DNA from: SLFH01 sp050486265
GTDB lineage: Bacteria; Planctomycetota; Phycisphaerae; Phycisphaerales; UBA1924
Reading direction: 5' to 3'
Assembly (NCBI GenBank): GCA_050486265.1
Contig: JBJHCY010000003.1
Span: 62,001 to 126,000 of the forward strand
DNA length: 64,000 nt
In this document: positions 1-9,774 of the stretch, in pieces
Layout of the letters: each line of letters begins with the position of its first letter
Position numbering within the stretch: position 1 is the stretch's first letter
Notes under the pieces: model-generated
Told to the model about the DNA's origin: nothing
The model's database searches: none
Seen by the model: the letters and a program-made list of their open reading frames with translations, nothing else
Position numbers and translations under genes: made by a program

Positions 1-759
1 CTGGCGGAGGAGTTCGGCATCACCATCGGCACCTTCCAGCACGGGCTGGAGGTGTACAAGGTCGCCGAGGCGGTGCGCGAGGTCGCCATCGGCGCGAGCA
101 TTTTCAGCGACTGGTGGAACTTCAAAGCCGAGGTCTGGGACGCGATTCCCTACGCGGGGCCGCTGCAGCACGAGGTCGGCGTCAACACCAGCTTCAACTC
201 CGACTCCGACGAGCTTGCGAGACGCATGCACGCCGAGGGCGCCAAGGCCGTCAAGTACTCCGGCGGGCGCGTCGGCCCCGAGGAGGCGATCAAGTTCGTG
301 ACGATCAACGCGGCGATGCAGCTCGGGATCGAAGACCGCGTCGGCTCGCTGGAAGCGGGCAAGGACGCGGACTTTGTGATCTGGTCCGGCTCGCCCCTGA
401 GCACGCTTTCGCGCGCCGAGGCGACCTGGATCGACGGCGCCGAGTACTTCTCGCTCGAACTGGACCGCGAGCATCGCCGACGCATCGCCTCGGAGCGACG
501 GCGACTGATCCAGAAGATCCTCGCCGGCCCGCCTTCGGAGCGAGAGAAGAAGGACGAAGCGGAAACGACCGACGAGGCCTCCGAGCCCGAAGCCGAACCC
601 GACCGCTCCCTCAGGGGCCGCATGCTCGCGCAGGAGCGCGCGCTCGTCCGCGAACGCATGCTCGAAGCGCTCAACGCCAACCGCGACCCCACGCTCGATT
701 CCTGCGGCGTCTGCGGCTGCTCGGAGTTCCACTTCATCAAGCAGTCGTTCGCTAACTAA
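1..759 (+). CDS. Imidazolonepropionase-like amidohydrolase, C-terminal part (5' end outside window)
   Basis: The reading frame is open from base 1, so the start lies upstream and only the last 252 residues are visible. They match the C-terminal half of the amidohydrolase superfamily (hydantoinase/imidazolonepropionase-like). Visible hallmarks are an FQHGLEVYKVAEAV stretch with a candidate metal-ligand His, an NSDSDEL segment where the catalytic Asp lies, TINAAMQLGIEDRVGSLEAGKDADFVIW, and a final beta-sandwich strand. The last 80 residues are unusual: a charged, Glu-rich linker followed by a CGVCGC motif that could bind metal or form disulfides. It sits 75 bp upstream of a second amidohydrolase, so the two are probably co-transcribed. 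The substrate cannot be told from sequence; a cyclic amide or dipeptide is typical of the family. Confidence 0.85.
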   Translation: MAEEFGITIGTFQHGLEVYKVAEAVREVAIGASIFSDWWNFKAEVWDAIPYAGPLQHEVGVNTSFNSDSDELARRMHAEGAKAVKYSGGRVGPEEAIKFVTINAAMQLGIEDRVGSLEAGKDADFVIWSGSPLSTLSRAEATWIDGAEYFSLELDREHRRRIASERRRLIQKILAGPPSEREKKDEAETTDEASEPEAEPDRSLRGRMLAQERALVRERMLEALNANRDPTLDSCGVCGCSEFHFIKQSFAN

Positions 760-834
760 CGCCCGCTAGCACAGACTTCAACGCACACAACCGGGCCGCG
801 CCCGTTGCACGAAGATTTCGAAGAAAGACCAGCC

Positions 835-2181
835 ATGGCCGAAATGAAACTCAGAGCCCGCCTCGCCGCCGCCTTCTGCGCCGCCGCGTTGTGGCAGGGC
901 GCTAGCGCCCAGGACCTCACCCGCTCCGCGCCCCCCCAGCAGACGGGCATCGCGATCACCAACGCGCGCATCCACACGATGGCGGGCGAGGTGATCGAGC
1001 GCGGGCATGTGATGTTCCAGGACGGCGTGATCACCGCCGTCGAAGCCGGCGACCCGCCCACGCGCTACGCGGGCGTCCGCATCGACGCGGAAGGCTCGCA
1101 CATCTACCCAGGCATGATCGCCGCCTCGACGCGCCTCGGGCTGATCGAGATCTCGGCGGTCAGGGCGACGCGCGACTTCGCCGAGACCGGCGACATCGCC
1201 CCCGAGGTCCGCGCCTGGGTGAGTGTCAACCCCGACTCGACCATGATCCCCGTCACGCGCAGCAACGGCGTGCTCATCGCCGGCTCGTTCCCCTCGGGCG
1301 GGCTGATCCAGGGGCAGGCCTCGGTGCTCCGCATGGACGGCTGGACCACCGAAGACATGACCGTCGAGCCGAGCATGGGCCTGGTCATCTCCTGGCCCCA
1401 GATGCGCCCCGTCGACGCGTGGTGGATGGACCAGCGAGCAGACGAGCAACGCCGCCGCCGCGACGAACGCCTGCGCACGCTCAGCAACTTCTTCGACGAG
1501 GCCGCCGCCTACGACGCCCTGCGGCGCGAGGACTCCGGCCACCCCGTCGATGTCAGCCTCGAAGCGATGCGGCGCTTCCTGCCGACTTCGGACAACCAGC
1601 TCCCCGTCATCGTCCGCTGCGCCGATGTCGACCAGATCAACGCCGCCGTCGCCTGGGCGGCCGAGCGCGACCTGCGCCTGGTCATCCTCGGCGGGCGCGA
1701 CGCGCCGCTCGCGGCCGATCTGCTGATCGAGCACGATGTCCCGGTCATCATCACCGGCGCCTACGCCTTCCCCAAGCGCGACGACTCGCCCTACGACGAC
1801 GCCTTCACGCTCCCACTGCGCCTCGAAGAAGCCGGCGTCCGCTGGTGCCTGGCCCCCAAGGGCGGCAACGAGGCTTCGGATGTCCGCAACCTGCCCTACG
1901 AGGCGGCGCTCGCCGCGGCGCACGGGCTCGACCCCGAGATCGCCATGAAGGGCGTCACGATTTACGCAGCCGAGATCATGGGCATCGCCGACCGCTACGG
2001 CACGATCGAGCCCGGCAAGTCCGCCACCTTCATCATCACCGACGGCAACCCGCTGGAGATGATGACCACCGTCGAGCTCGCCTTCATCGACGGACGCACC
2101 ATCGACCTGCACAACAAGCAGCGCGAGCTCCGCGACAAGTACCGCGAGAAGTACCGCCAGCTCGGCATCATCGAGGACTGA
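835..2181 (+). CDS. Secreted amidohydrolase-like protein lacking the HxH metal motif
   Basis: A protein of 448 residues with an N-terminal signal peptide (hydrophobic run about residues 5-24, cleavage likely near SAQ). The ATG at 835 follows a GAAGAAAGA purine stretch; ATG 844 and an upstream TTG at 805 are alternatives. It has the amidohydrolase fold pattern: an N-terminal strand domain, a PGMIAAS segment near residue 93, VRNLPYEAALAAAHGL, and a C-terminal GVTIYAAEIMGIADRYGTIEPGKSATFIITDGNPLE. The usual PGLIDAHTHL metal site reads PGMIAASTRL, so both His ligands are replaced (Ser98, Arg100), and the usual DSHS loop reads KGGN. It is therefore likely catalytically altered or a structural partner of the upstream active paralogue. 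It is located in the periplasm if the signal peptide works. Confidence 0.85.
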   Translation: MAEMKLRARLAAAFCAAALWQGASAQDLTRSAPPQQTGIAITNARIHTMAGEVIERGHVMFQDGVITAVEAGDPPTRYAGVRIDAEGSHIYPGMIAASTRLGLIEISAVRATRDFAETGDIAPEVRAWVSVNPDSTMIPVTRSNGVLIAGSFPSGGLIQGQASVLRMDGWTTEDMTVEPSMGLVISWPQMRPVDAWWMDQRADEQRRRRDERLRTLSNFFDEAAAYDALRREDSGHPVDVSLEAMRRFLPTSDNQLPVIVRCADVDQINAAVAWAAERDLRLVILGGRDAPLAADLLIEHDVPVIITGAYAFPKRDDSPYDDAFTLPLRLEEAGVRWCLAPKGGNEASDVRNLPYEAALAAAHGLDPEIAMKGVTIYAAEIMGIADRYGTIEPGKSATFIITDGNPLEMMTTVELAFIDGRTIDLHNKQRELRDKYREKYRQLGIIED

Positions 2182-2204
2182 ACCCCGGCCCCTACCATGA
2201 GCGC

Positions 2205-3431
2205 ATGATCACGCCCCGACCCGAGGCTCGCAACGAGCACCGACGCTGGCTGCTGGAGCTGACCACTCTCCCAACGGCCGCTGGCAGAGAGTGGCGCATC
2301 GAGCGCTGGGTCCGCCTCTGGGCCCAGGCCCGCCCAGGCCTCACCGTCGAGGCCGACCCCGCCGGCAACCTCGTCATCGCCATGGAGCCGGGAAAGGGCG
2401 AGGCCGAGGGCTTCAGCGAAGGCCCGCCCGTCTTCCTCACCGCCCACATGGACCACCCCGCCTTCGTCGTCGAGCGGATCGTCTCGCCGACCACGGTCGA
2501 GCTCGCCTTCCGGGGCGGCGTGATGGACGACTACTTCGACGAGGCGAAGATCCGCGTCTTCGCAGCAGGCGCCAAGGGCGAGCACGCCGCGAAAGCGACG
2601 ATCAGCGAACGCACCGGCGAGCAGGACCCCTTCAAGCGGTTCCTCGCCGAACTCGACACCTCCGACGACCAGATCGCTGTCGGCGATGTCGGCGTCTGGG
2701 AGCTCCCCGAGGCGGAGATCGACGCCGAGGGCGTCCTGCACACCAACGCCTGCGACGACCTCGCGGCCCTCGTGGGCGCGCTCGCCGCGCTCGACGAACT
2801 CCACCGCGCCCGCAAGGAGGGCGAGCAGGTCCGCGACACGCGCGTGCTCCTCACCCGGGCCGAGGAGATCGGCTTCATCGGGGCCATCGGCGCCTGCCGC
2901 AACAAGACCATGCCCGAGGGCTCGCGTGTGATCGCGCTGGAGAACAGCCGCTCGTTCATCGATTCGCCGGTCGGAGGCGGGCCGATCGTCCGCGTGGGCG
3001 ACCGCCTGAGCACCTTCAGCCCCGCCCTCACCGCCGCGGTGAGCAAGCGAGCCGAGGCGATCGCCGGCGCGCCCATGCCCACCGCCAGCCAGAAACTGTC
3101 CGAAGCACCCAAATGGAAGTGGCAACGCAAGCTCATGGCCGGCGGCGCCTGCGAGGCCAGCGTCTTCTGCGCCTACGGCTATGAGGCCACCTGCGTCTGC
3201 CTGCCGCTCGGCAACTACCACAACATGGCCGACCTCGAAGCCGTCCAGTCCGGCATCAACAACGGACGCCCCCGCGTCGGGCGCGAGTTCATCTCGCTCG
3301 GCGACTTCGACAACATGGTCGACCTGCTGATCGCCTGCGGCGAGGACCTCCCCGCCGCGGGGGGCCTGACCGATCGCCTTGATAAACTCTGGGGCGAACG
3401 CTCGGGCGTGCTCAAAGAACGCAACGCCTGA
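2205..3431 (+). CDS. M42-type zinc aminopeptidase-like protein
   Basis: A 408-residue protein resembling M42 co-catalytic zinc aminopeptidases. In order one sees TAHMDHP (first metal-ligand His and Asp), NACDDLAALVGAL (bridging Asp), RAEEIGFIGA (catalytic Glu pair), an ALENSRSF segment where the next acidic ligand lies, GGGPIVRVGD, and LPLGNYHN carrying the last candidate His. The family is usually about 350 residues; extra residues lie between the first two metal segments (about 95-165), the position of the M42 lid domain. There is no signal peptide, so it is likely cytosolic. It begins 23 bp after the amidohydrolase stop and is probably in the same operon, consistent with peptide or amide degradation. 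Distinction from M20/M28 relatives rests on motif order only. Confidence 0.75.
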   Translation: MITPRPEARNEHRRWLLELTTLPTAAGREWRIERWVRLWAQARPGLTVEADPAGNLVIAMEPGKGEAEGFSEGPPVFLTAHMDHPAFVVERIVSPTTVELAFRGGVMDDYFDEAKIRVFAAGAKGEHAAKATISERTGEQDPFKRFLAELDTSDDQIAVGDVGVWELPEAEIDAEGVLHTNACDDLAALVGALAALDELHRARKEGEQVRDTRVLLTRAEEIGFIGAIGACRNKTMPEGSRVIALENSRSFIDSPVGGGPIVRVGDRLSTFSPALTAAVSKRAEAIAGAPMPTASQKLSEAPKWKWQRKLMAGGACEASVFCAYGYEATCVCLPLGNYHNMADLEAVQSGINNGRPRVGREFISLGDFDNMVDLLIACGEDLPAAGGLTDRLDKLWGERSGVLKERNA

Positions 3432-3476
3432 GGCGCACCCCTTCGTCCCGCACGCCGCTGTTCAGTACAGGACCGC

Positions 3477-5213
3477 TCAAGCCGCCCGCGAACGCCCCGG
3501 ACCGTTCATCCAAAGGCCGCAGAGCCGGATGAGGTCCGGTGCGGGGATCGGCTTGCTGGCGTAGGCGTCGCAGCCGGCCTCGATGGCGCGGGTCCTGTCC
3601 TCGGCCAGCGAGTGCGCCGTCAGCGCGACGATGGGCCCTGTGTAGCCGCTCTCGCGCAGTTTCCGGACCGCTGTACGCCCGTCCATGACCGGCATCTGCA
3701 TGTCCATGAGGATGAGATCGAACGCGAGCTTTTCCCGCCCGGCCTGGTCGACGCGTTCGATCGCCCGCCTGCCGTTCTCCGCCTCGATCACTCGTGCGCC
3801 CGCACGCTCCATGTGCATGCGGAGCAGTCGTCGGTTGTCGATGCTGTCGTCGACAAGCAGCACCCGCCCGCGCAATGAGCGCTCAGCGCCCGCGCCGGCT
3901 CGCGAGCCGAGACCTCCCGGCGCCCCCTCGGCCCGCCCCGGCGCGATCGTCGCGACCATCTCCGTGCCGACACCGGGCGTGCTGATCGCGGTCAGGTCGC
4001 CACCGAGACTCCGCGCCAAACTGCGAGAGATGTACAGCCCCAGCCCCGAGCCCGTCTGCTTCCGCGTCAGCGAGCCGTCGACCTGCGTGAACGGATCGAA
4101 CACGCGCCCGATGTCGTCCGGCGAGATCCCGATCCCCGTGTCCTTCACGCGGCACTCCAGCACGCCCGACCCCTCGTCCCACGACAGTCGCACCTCGATC
4201 GAGCCCGAGGGAGTGAACTTCACGCTGTTGCTCACGAGGTTCACCAGGATCTGGCGCAGGCGCACCGCGTCGGTCCGCACCCTCTCGGGCACGCCCTCGC
4301 CGACGACGAGCTGTGCCTGCAGGCCTTTGGTTTCGGCGGCGAAGCGAACCGAGCTCAGCGCGTCGTCGGCGATCTCTGCGGGGGAACAGTCCACCAGCTC
4401 GAAGGCGAGCTCGCCCGCCTCGATCTTGCTCATGTCAAGGATGTCGTTGATCAGCCCCAGCAGGTGCGACGCGTTGCGACGCACGGTCGACGCGTGCGCC
4501 TCGCGACAGTCGCAGCCCGGCTCGCTCATCAGCTCGGCGTAGCCCAGCACTGCGGTCAGCGGCGTACGGATCTCGTGGCTGATGTTCGCCAGGAACAACG
4601 ACTTGGAGCTGCTGGCCTCCTCGGCCTTCGCCCTGGCGGTCTCCAGCTCCTCGGTCCGCTGCGCGACAAGCCGTTCGAGCTCCAAGGTCCGCGATTCGAG
4701 CGACTCGCGGAGCTCGCGTTCAAGCCGCCTGGCCTTCATCGAGATCCCGAAGTCGCCCAGGTTCCAGACGAACCGCCAGGTCCAGAAGTTGAGCGCCACC
4801 AGCGCCAACGCGAGCAGCCGGTACGCCGGCCAGACAAACATCACCGCCGAGAGCACATACCCGCAGATCGAGCACCACAGGAAGATCCACGAGAGCTGCA
4901 TCAGCTTGTGGTTTCGGTCTTTGGGGAGCTCGGCCAGGTACGCCCGACGCAGGAACATGAAGATGCGGCTGTACCCAAGCGTCACCCCGATCGTCAGGGT
5001 CACCAGCAGCAGCACCCAGAACCAGTCCACCCCGCCAGAAGCCGTCTGCAGGCAGTGCGTCCGGGGCTGGTAGGCCCCGAAATTGGTGAAGAAGTCGTAC
5101 GGCCCGCCCAGGCCCGCAGTCGCCGCCGGCGATCCCTCAGCCGCGGGGACGCAGGATCCCCAGTCCGGCCCGGCCGGTGAACTCTCGACCTGTCTGATCT
5201 GGCTGCGGCCCAT
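3477..5213 (-). CDS. Membrane hybrid sensor histidine kinase with C-terminal receiver
   Basis: A 578-residue protein. The N-terminus has three hydrophobic segments (about residues 64-88, 103-128 and 131-148), then a coiled coil rich in Glu/Arg. The HisKA domain carries FLANISHEIRTPL with the phospho-acceptor His near 213. The HATPase has N box LVNLVSNSVKF, G1 box VKDTGIGIS and G2 box GSGLGLYIS. The receiver has LLVDDS, DLILMDMQMPVMDG (phospho-acceptor Asp near 504), ALTAHS and SKPI, so all phosphorelay residues are present. No extracytoplasmic sensor domain is evident, so sensing may be by the membrane part. An in-frame extension to 5324 exists, but it would translate through a perfect hairpin (5230-5252), so ATG 5213 is preferred. 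No response regulator is adjacent; the 3' end converges on the M42 peptidase. Confidence 0.85.
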   Translation of the reverse strand: MGRSQIRQVESSPAGPDWGSCVPAAEGSPAATAGLGGPYDFFTNFGAYQPRTHCLQTASGGVDWFWVLLLVTLTIGVTLGYSRIFMFLRRAYLAELPKDRNHKLMQLSWIFLWCSICGYVLSAVMFVWPAYRLLALALVALNFWTWRFVWNLGDFGISMKARRLERELRESLESRTLELERLVAQRTEELETARAKAEEASSSKSLFLANISHEIRTPLTAVLGYAELMSEPGCDCREAHASTVRRNASHLLGLINDILDMSKIEAGELAFELVDCSPAEIADDALSSVRFAAETKGLQAQLVVGEGVPERVRTDAVRLRQILVNLVSNSVKFTPSGSIEVRLSWDEGSGVLECRVKDTGIGISPDDIGRVFDPFTQVDGSLTRKQTGSGLGLYISRSLARSLGGDLTAISTPGVGTEMVATIAPGRAEGAPGGLGSRAGAGAERSLRGRVLLVDDSIDNRRLLRMHMERAGARVIEAENGRRAIERVDQAGREKLAFDLILMDMQMPVMDGRTAVRKLRESGYTGPIVALTAHSLAEDRTRAIEAGCDAYASKPIPAPDLIRLCGLWMNGPGRSRAA

Positions 5214-5229
5214 GGCGCCCCTGCTGACC

Positions 5230-5252
5230 GGGGGCGCGACCGTCGCGCCCCC
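5230..5252. repeat. Perfect GC-rich hairpin upstream of the histidine kinase start
   Basis: GGGGGCGCGA (5230-5239) is followed by a 3-base loop and its exact reverse complement (5243-5252). It lies 17 bp upstream of the proposed ATG (5213, minus strand). It could be a translational control hairpin, a transcription attenuator or a repeat remnant; there is no T tract. Confidence 0.7.
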
Positions 5253-5401
5253 GTGGAGAAGGGGATCGGCCGGCCTTGAACGCATAAACACAGCATGAGC
5301 CGCAAGAAAGACGAACTGCGCCAAATACGGATCAGTCTGCGCCGGGGGCTGCCGCGAATTCGGGGCATCCGACTGTCAATCACCGTTGCGCGGAGGGTCG
5401 C

Positions 5402-5421
5402 ATTCCACAAATCTGTGGAAT
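5402..5421. promoter_or_regulatory. Operator-like dyad between histidine kinase and nuoF
   Basis: ATTCCACA (5402-5409), four bases, TGTGGAAT (5414-5421) form a perfect 8-bp dyad in the 333-bp gap between the end of nuoF (5547) and the histidine kinase start (5213). The spacing and symmetry resemble a dimeric repressor site for the histidine kinase promoter. This is an inference; no cognate regulator was identified. Confidence 0.4.
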
Positions 5422-5546
5422 TGATCGGATGTCCGCAGCAACAGGCATCACGACACCATCGCGCAAGCCCGTAAAAAAGAACGCGACGCCCATACAGACC
5501 GAATGCCGCGGCGATCACGAGTTCCGCATCAACAAATCCTGCTCGC

Positions 5547-6971
<1,425 letters not shown>

Positions 6972-7069
6972 GCTCTGGGTCCGTTTCTCAAGGCCGAGGC
7001 CCGGCCGCGAGCGCCGGACGCGTGATTGCGTCGCCCCGGTGCGGCTTCGGCGCACGCGGGGGCCGGATT

Positions 7070-8032
7070 CTAGGGGACGCCCTCGCCGGACGGGCCGCCG
7101 GCGCTTCGGGCTCTGCTGTTTCGCAGGGACGATTTCAGCTTCAGCAGCGAGGCGAGCGCCCGCCCGTCGGGCCGGACCGAGGCGGGCGGATCCGGGCGCT
7201 TCCGGGTCAGCCCCTCGGCCGCCCCGCGCAGGGCCGACCATTGGCGCGAGGGGCTCGCCCCCGCCAGACGGTGCGCCCACGCCCAGCCGAGCAGGACCCC
7301 CCGCAGCGTGGTGAGCCCGCGCCCGTGTCTGCGGCACATCCAGACCCAGTTCCGCGTCGACAGCCTGAACCACCGGGGTTTCTGGCGCTGCACGGTCGGG
7401 CTGTCGTGCCACACGCGCCACGAGGGGTCGTAAAGCACATCGAAGCCGGCGCCGAGGAGTTTGAGCGCCATGTCCGTGTCGTTGCGGTAGAGGAAGAAGT
7501 GTTCTTCGTAGCCGCCCACGGCGTGCCACGCGTCGCGTCGGACGAGGTTGCCGCAGCCCATGTCGGGCCACCGGCGTCGGCGATCGGTCACGCGGTCGAA
7601 GGGCCATTCGTCGAGGCCGGTTTTGGGATGGGTGCGCCGGAGCATGACGCCGCCGACGGAGGGATCGCCGAGCATGACGCCGAGGGCCTCGGCGAGGCCG
7701 GCGTAGTCGGGTCGTGCGTCGTCGTCGAGGATGAGGAGGATGTCGCGCGTTGCGAGGTCGGCGCCGCGGTTGAAGCCGGCGACGCCGAGGTTGTTTTCGA
7801 GCGTCAGCAGGCGGGCCCAGGGGAAGCGGTCTCTGACCATCGCGCTGGTGTCGTCGGCCGAGGCGTTGTCGGCGACGATGACCTCGGCCCCGGCCTCGTA
7901 GATCGGGCGGAGGGCGTCGAGCGTTTCGCCGACCGCTTCGCGTCGGTTGAAGGCGAGCACGACGATCGAGAGGCGGTCGAAGACGCCTTCGGGAGGTCCG
8001 CGGTCGTCGCTCCGCTCGGGCGAATCGGTCAT
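7070..8032 (-). CDS. Family 2 glycosyltransferase (rhamnosyltransferase-like)
   Basis: A 320-residue GT-A fold enzyme. The N-terminal SIVVLAFNRREAVGETLDAL, VIVADNASADDT, NNLGVAGFNRGADLA and LLILDDDARPD (the DxD-like nucleotide-sugar/metal site) are typical of GT2 enzymes that extend polysaccharide or modify lipids and proteins. Later FFLYRNDTDMALKLLGAGF fits the ED-type catalytic base region, with Asp replacing the usual Glu. The hydrophobic WVWMCRRHGRGLTTLRGVLLGWAWAHRL may be membrane-associated. Its ATG overlaps the stop of the upstream glycosyltransferase by 4 bp, implying translational coupling. Sugar and acceptor are not predictable. nuoF follows 98 bp downstream. Confidence 0.87.
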   Translation of the reverse strand: MTDSPERSDDRGPPEGVFDRLSIVVLAFNRREAVGETLDALRPIYEAGAEVIVADNASADDTSAMVRDRFPWARLLTLENNLGVAGFNRGADLATRDILLILDDDARPDYAGLAEALGVMLGDPSVGGVMLRRTHPKTGLDEWPFDRVTDRRRRWPDMGCGNLVRRDAWHAVGGYEEHFFLYRNDTDMALKLLGAGFDVLYDPSWRVWHDSPTVQRQKPRWFRLSTRNWVWMCRRHGRGLTTLRGVLLGWAWAHRLAGASPSRQWSALRGAAEGLTRKRPDPPASVRPDGRALASLLKLKSSLRNSRARSAGGPSGEGVP

Positions 8033-9567
8033 GGGCGGGCGGGCAGCGATTCGGCGTCGATGGCGTAGGTCTTCGCGTCGGGCAGGCGGTCGCGGAGCGT
8101 CTTGGCCGGGCGACGCAGGGCCAGGCGGAGCGAGAGGCCGAGGCCCCGCGCCATCACGCTCGCGGCTCGTGCGAGCATCCGGGGGCGGTGCAGACGCCGG
8201 AGCACGAACCCGTCCGGCGTCACCTGCACGATGATCCTGCCCCGGGCCCACGCGTTGGGGCGGCCCCGGGCGGGGACGATCGCGATGTCGGTGCGGGGGG
8301 GCGTGAGCAGGCGGAAGAGCGCGGGCAGCAGGCCGGCGAAGAAGCCCTCGCGTTCGAGGATGTAGCGGCCCCGGGGGACGGGCGGGGGCTCGATGCCGAG
8401 GGATTCGAGCTCGGACTCGATGCGGGCCGCGGCGGCTTCGCCAAGGCGGACGCGGGGGTGGACCCTGACGCGGGCGCCCGCGAGTCTTTCCTCTGGCAGG
8501 GCGTCCCTGAGACGGTCGGCGAGGCGGTCGAAGGGGACGAACCGTTCGAACTGCAGCTCGCGCATGGCGCCGGCGCCGTGCAGGCGGCCAGCCGCAGCGT
8601 CGGCCAGGCCCTTGAGGTGGAGCTCGGCGAGGTCGTCGCGCCCGATCATGGTCTGGGCGAGGGCTCTTGGCACCTCACGCATCGCCCGCATGAACCTGGC
8701 GCGGGGGCCGAGCTTCAGAGCGTCGATCGGGCCGAAGCAGTTGCGGGCCTGGAAGTAGCGGGCCATGGTCGGCCCGAACTTCATCTGCGGGTGGCGGACG
8801 ACCGACTCGCACGAGGCCCCGATCTTCAGCCCCGTCTCCTGCGCGATGCGGTAGCACCACTCGACATCGTCGGCGTTGAGGAAGACCTCGGGGAAGAGGC
8901 CCGTCTTGGCGATCGCGCCGGTGCGGACCAGAGCGCTGCAGGCGGCGGCGTAGCCGACCTCGACGGTTTTCTTCGGGGCGGGCTTGTTCTCGCCGTAGCA
9001 GGGGCCGAACTGGCCGAGCCATCGGCCGACCTTGCCGCCGATCTCGAAGACGACGCCGGTCTCTGGGTGGGCGATTGAAGACCCGATAACTCCGAATTCG
9101 GGGTAGGCGTCCATCGCGCTCACGAGGGCGAGCAGGGCGTCGGGGTCGGGCCTTGCGTCGCTGTCGAGGAGCCAGACGAACTCGGGGGCTTGCTCGGGGT
9201 CGGTCGCCAGGTGCTGGATGACGAAGGCCATGCCGGCGTTGTAGCCCCCGCTGCCCCCGCCGTTGGAGGCCATGCGGAGCAGGCGGATATCCAGGCCCTC
9301 GGGCTGTTTGACGCGTTCGAGGGTGGGGTCGGAGGCGTTGTCGACGACGACGAGGGTGATGTCGAGGAGGGGGGAGTGGGGGTCGCCTCCGAGTTCGAGG
9401 CGGGTGAGGTCGCTGTAGAGCAAGGCGAGGTCGGCCGGCGCGTTGAAGCAGGGGGTGACGATGGCGACGCGGCGTTGGCCAGCGGCCTTCGGCGGCAGGG
9501 CCCTGCCCACGGAGGGGTAGACGGCGACGGGCCTGGCGAGGCCGAGCTGGTCGATCGGTGCGTGCAC
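8029..9567 (-). CDS. Family 2 glycosyltransferase with C-terminal extension (galactofuranosyltransferase-like)
   Basis: A 512-residue protein. The GT-A core occupies about residues 25-300: RVAIVTPCFNAPADL, ITLVVVDNAS, NGGGSGGYNAGMAF, FVWLLDSDARPDPDAL (DxD equivalent) and LNADDVEWCYRIAQETGLKIGA (acceptor/catalytic Asp-Asp). The pattern resembles Glf2/rhamnosyl-type GT2 enzymes. The remaining 200 residues form an Arg-rich extension without recognised motifs. The GTG at 9567 is chosen because upstream sequence is proline-rich and unlike the family; the next in-frame start upstream is not credible. It is first in a two-gene unit with the next GT2 and divergent from the cyclophilin-like gene, so both promoters should lie in 9568-9774. 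Confidence 0.82.
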   Translation of the reverse strand: MHAPIDQLGLARPVAVYPSVGRALPPKAAGQRRVAIVTPCFNAPADLALLYSDLTRLELGGDPHSPLLDITLVVVDNASDPTLERVKQPEGLDIRLLRMASNGGGSGGYNAGMAFVIQHLATDPEQAPEFVWLLDSDARPDPDALLALVSAMDAYPEFGVIGSSIAHPETGVVFEIGGKVGRWLGQFGPCYGENKPAPKKTVEVGYAAACSALVRTGAIAKTGLFPEVFLNADDVEWCYRIAQETGLKIGASCESVVRHPQMKFGPTMARYFQARNCFGPIDALKLGPRARFMRAMREVPRALAQTMIGRDDLAELHLKGLADAAAGRLHGAGAMRELQFERFVPFDRLADRLRDALPEERLAGARVRVHPRVRLGEAAAARIESELESLGIEPPPVPRGRYILEREGFFAGLLPALFRLLTPPRTDIAIVPARGRPNAWARGRIIVQVTPDGFVLRRLHRPRMLARAASVMARGLGLSLRLALRRPAKTLRDRLPDAKTYAIDAESLPARP

Positions 9568-9774
9568 TTGGCTCGATCCTAGGGCGTCGGGCTTGCCCGT
9601 GGTTGGAGGCTGTTGTACCGTTGGCCCGATAGGTTTGTCGCCCCCCGCGTGTGGCGGGGGCGAGCCCGGCCCCGCACGCCGCGACCTCGGCCAGAGCCCC
9701 CGAGCGCGGACCCCGCACGCGGGAGTCACCCCCGGGCCCATGATGGACCGCGCAGGGCAGGAGACGCTGCAGCC

